Origin: Neisseriaceae bacterium
GTDB taxonomy: Bacteria > Pseudomonadota > Gammaproteobacteria > Burkholderiales > Neisseriaceae
Assembly: GCA_017458185.1 (NCBI GenBank)
Contig: JAFTFY010000015.1
Location: 1-64,000 of the forward strand
DNA length: 64,000 nucleotides
Direction: 5' to 3'
The notes under the pieces are model-generated. The model was not told the origin of the DNA. It saw only the letters and a list, made by a program, of their open reading frames with translations, and ran no database searches. Below, piece after piece: positions 63,301 to 64,000 of this stretch (position 1 is its first letter; every line of letters begins with the position of its first letter). The translations under genes were made by a program, and so were the position numbers.

Positions 63301-64000
63301 CCGCGTTACCATTAGCGGCAAGTCGGATATTCATTATGCGGACGATAAAGGCTTGGTTTTGGCAGGCGGTTTGAAGTTGGACGAAGCCAAGTTCGACTTT
63401 CCCAAAGCAGGCATGCCCCAAGTTGATGACGATGTCGTTGTGTTAGGCGAAGAGAATAAAAAACAACCAGCGTCATCAATGTTATTAGCCATAGACTTGG
63501 ATTTAGACTTAAATGACGCATTCACCTTTTCAGGCAGCGGTTTAAATGTGGTGATGGGCGGCAAATTAAACTTAAATGCCAAACCCAAAGAAGACATTAA
63601 ATTATTAGGCACGGTGAATGTCGTTTCAGGACGCTACAAAGCCTACGGACAAGATTTGGAAATTCAAAAAGGACAAATCACCTTTGTCGGACCGATTGAC
63701 AACCCAGCGTTGAACATTCGTGCAGTCAGAAGAATGTCGCCAGTCGGAGCAGGTGTGGAAGTTACAGGCTTTTTAGCCAAACCCAGAGCGGTTTTAGTGG
63801 CAGACGAAGCCATGAGCGACAAAGACAAATTAGCATGGTTGGTATTAGGCAGAAGTGCCGCTTCGGGCGATGACGCAGCGTTAGCCGCCGCCGCAGGTTC
63901 AATGTTGGCAGGCAGCATGAACAACAAAATCGGCTTATTTGACGACATCGGCTTAACCAGCCGCGAAACCAGAAACAGCAACACAGGCGAAGTGAATCCC
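60338..64000 (+). CDS. tamB: TamB translocation and assembly protein, 3' end beyond window
   Basis: The frame is open from the ATG at 60338 to the last base of the window (1221 codons, no stop). The product starts MSDEQQNPETTQPEKTATPR, then an inner-membrane helix (WLFVCVGVLLIVLSATLYYL, about 32-51). A long periplasmic beta-taco region of repeated strands follows. The DUF490/TamB C-terminal domain has VSGRYKAYGQDLEIQKGQ, FVGPIDNPALNIRAVR, DKLAWLVLGR and IGLTSRETRN. Only a short C-terminus is missing. TamB spans the periplasm and works with TamA, encoded 2 bp upstream, in outer-membrane protein and lipid transport. Many DUS copies are read in frame as SGSLK. Confidence 0.94.
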   Translation, partial: MSDEQQNPETTQPEKTATPRKKGRVRRVFKWLFVCVGVLLIVLSATLYYLLATHSGLKTLAFRLPEKTGITVKADNLQGTVWRGFSAENISVTNPQGLDIALSAVKLDWQANEIWKRHLHIKHLQLGKLYLNAFPESEKKHETPPAKMPDSVGLPLKITVEKLSTDGVFLGENKTVLIKQGALSYAYDHKQHAANIDILESEWGTLKGNATLINQTPFALNGKIDLNGTINQEVATGTINLSGSLKDLSVQSALSSASAVLNMDATVSPFVENMAGKAHHITVQVANINPRDFWHTAPIAQTSLFLNIQPNQTHEHLSGLLVLANEKPQAVDLGGLPFSAANSEFDLHTDGLLQLHWLSLDFLNNGNINLSGSIKNELDLTAEIKKLTLSDILSTQSKLPLDGQITVTGKNDEPKIAWDFTRGKLVAQGELDIIKDNQGTALNLKTAAFHDSQGGVADISGNLKLYDTMPLDFVLNSKNFNPVVFGDLSPQGKVNGTAKVSGSLLDTPNIVAELLFKDSVVSNMPLNINGKVQYADNHIAPSKIDLRLGENKILADGSLGRMGDKMNVDITAPTLAQFGFGFSGSLKTQGFIADDFQHLKANLSGNANGFAYRDIVKLQQLNFDIIASPDQTAPLKIVLDGNHLTVPSVNISTVKIDLNGTQAAHNLTANADLVALDKPYRADIAASGGLDKAYNWRGVVSKFNAHRTVEVALENPVKLTAGSQLVELGQAKWRVFGGSLNLQHFSWRQKGGIKTQGKADNIQLSHLKNIVEMPVEQNLVLAADWDLQYDANAKGVLNIHRQSGDITIPGKKRTVGLNKFEYHAQLFANKISNKLVAETAFGNADAALDISQTFGDNILAAPISGSLKLVSDDLSKIKAFLPPDMDLGGKLWADTAIRGTVGDPLLSGHLNAEKLRYIQWSTGVVVNNGTLKSRFDGNRWIIDGLTFLHERTGGKIDITGEVVRTGFQPDAHLSVVFDKYPVLRHPDRRVTISGKSDIHYADDKGLVLAGGLKLDEAKFDFPKAGMPQVDDDVVVLGEENKKQPASSMLLAIDLDLDLNDAFTFSGSGLNVVMGGKLNLNAKPKEDIKLLGTVNVVSGRYKAYGQDLEIQKGQITFVGPIDNPALNIRAVRRMSPVGAGVEVTGFLAKPRAVLVADEAMSDKDKLAWLVLGRSAASGDDAALAAAAGSMLAGSMNNKIGLFDDIGLTSRETRNSNTGEVNP

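Noticed and set aside
60338..64000. tamB lacking a stop as a sign of truncation
   Set aside because: The frame simply runs to the window edge with the expected C-terminal motifs still appearing in the last 20 codons.

Overview
The window comes from a member of the Neisseriaceae, most likely a relative of Simonsiella, Alysiella or Kingella rather than Neisseria itself. The strongest sign is the DNA uptake sequence family AGGCTGCCTGAA / AGGCAGCCTGAA, usually embedded in the 17-mer TTTCAGGC(A/T)GCCTGAAA, which occurs dozens of times in intergenic DNA and also inside genes. As I recall it, this is the dialect of Simonsiella/Kingella-type species. PilC, the sdhCDAB-sdhE-gltA order, the ESPR-type trimeric autotransporter and divergent Correia-like elements agree with this. 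The DNA is AT-rich. I saw no rRNA, tRNA, CRISPR array or prophage.

Layout. 1-140: right end of an IS1595-family (IS1016-like) element whose insertion replaced the 3' end of a neighbouring gene. 78-4278: two hypothetical proteins, a flavodoxin-fold protein, a small membrane protein and DsbC. 4711-8796: the pilus-tip protein PilC/PilY1. 9625-13045: Ddh and an S9 peptidase. 13225-16176: pntAB. 16331-18458: two small membrane proteins, a Sel1 protein and a YafO-like toxin-antitoxin pair. 18549-30345: housekeeping genes glyA, aroG, mltG, a DUF3298 lipoprotein, ahcY, an apparently lipidated gpmI, ispH and iscS-iscR. 30762-36926: a tautomerase, sdhCDAB-sdhE, gltA and phaB. 37348-41241: a YtqB/MnmM-like methyltransferase, an RluE-like pseudouridine synthase, a frameshifted HigB-like toxin with its HTH partner, an ABC substrate-binding lipoprotein and a 2-Cys peroxiredoxin. 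41974-48567: the complete F1Fo ATP synthase operon atpBEFHAGDC. 48988-57603: a giant trimeric autotransporter adhesin. 58011-64000: tamA and the start of tamB.

The genes form three functional groups. Energy metabolism is covered by transhydrogenase, succinate dehydrogenase, citrate synthase and ATP synthase. The cell surface is covered by PilC, the trimeric adhesin, TamAB, DsbC and MltG. The third group is amino acid, one-carbon and Fe-S metabolism (GlyA, AhcY, AroG, Ddh, IscRS).

The most unusual signal is non-coding. Intergenic regions are packed with short perfect palindromes (stems about 6-11 bp, loops 2-4 nt). Their flanks and architecture are conserved, but the stem sequences differ from copy to copy while staying self-complementary. 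They lie end to end in arrays (9487-9543, 17669-17729, 28438-28511, 30400-30721, 41542-41654), within a GTCATTGCGAG...CGTGGCAATC cassette, within a GGTGGG...CCCACC hairpin family, and within a composite element that ends in GCAGTGAGCAGTGAG and centres on a DUS. One such hairpin and several DUS copies sit in frame inside an N-terminal extension of TamA.
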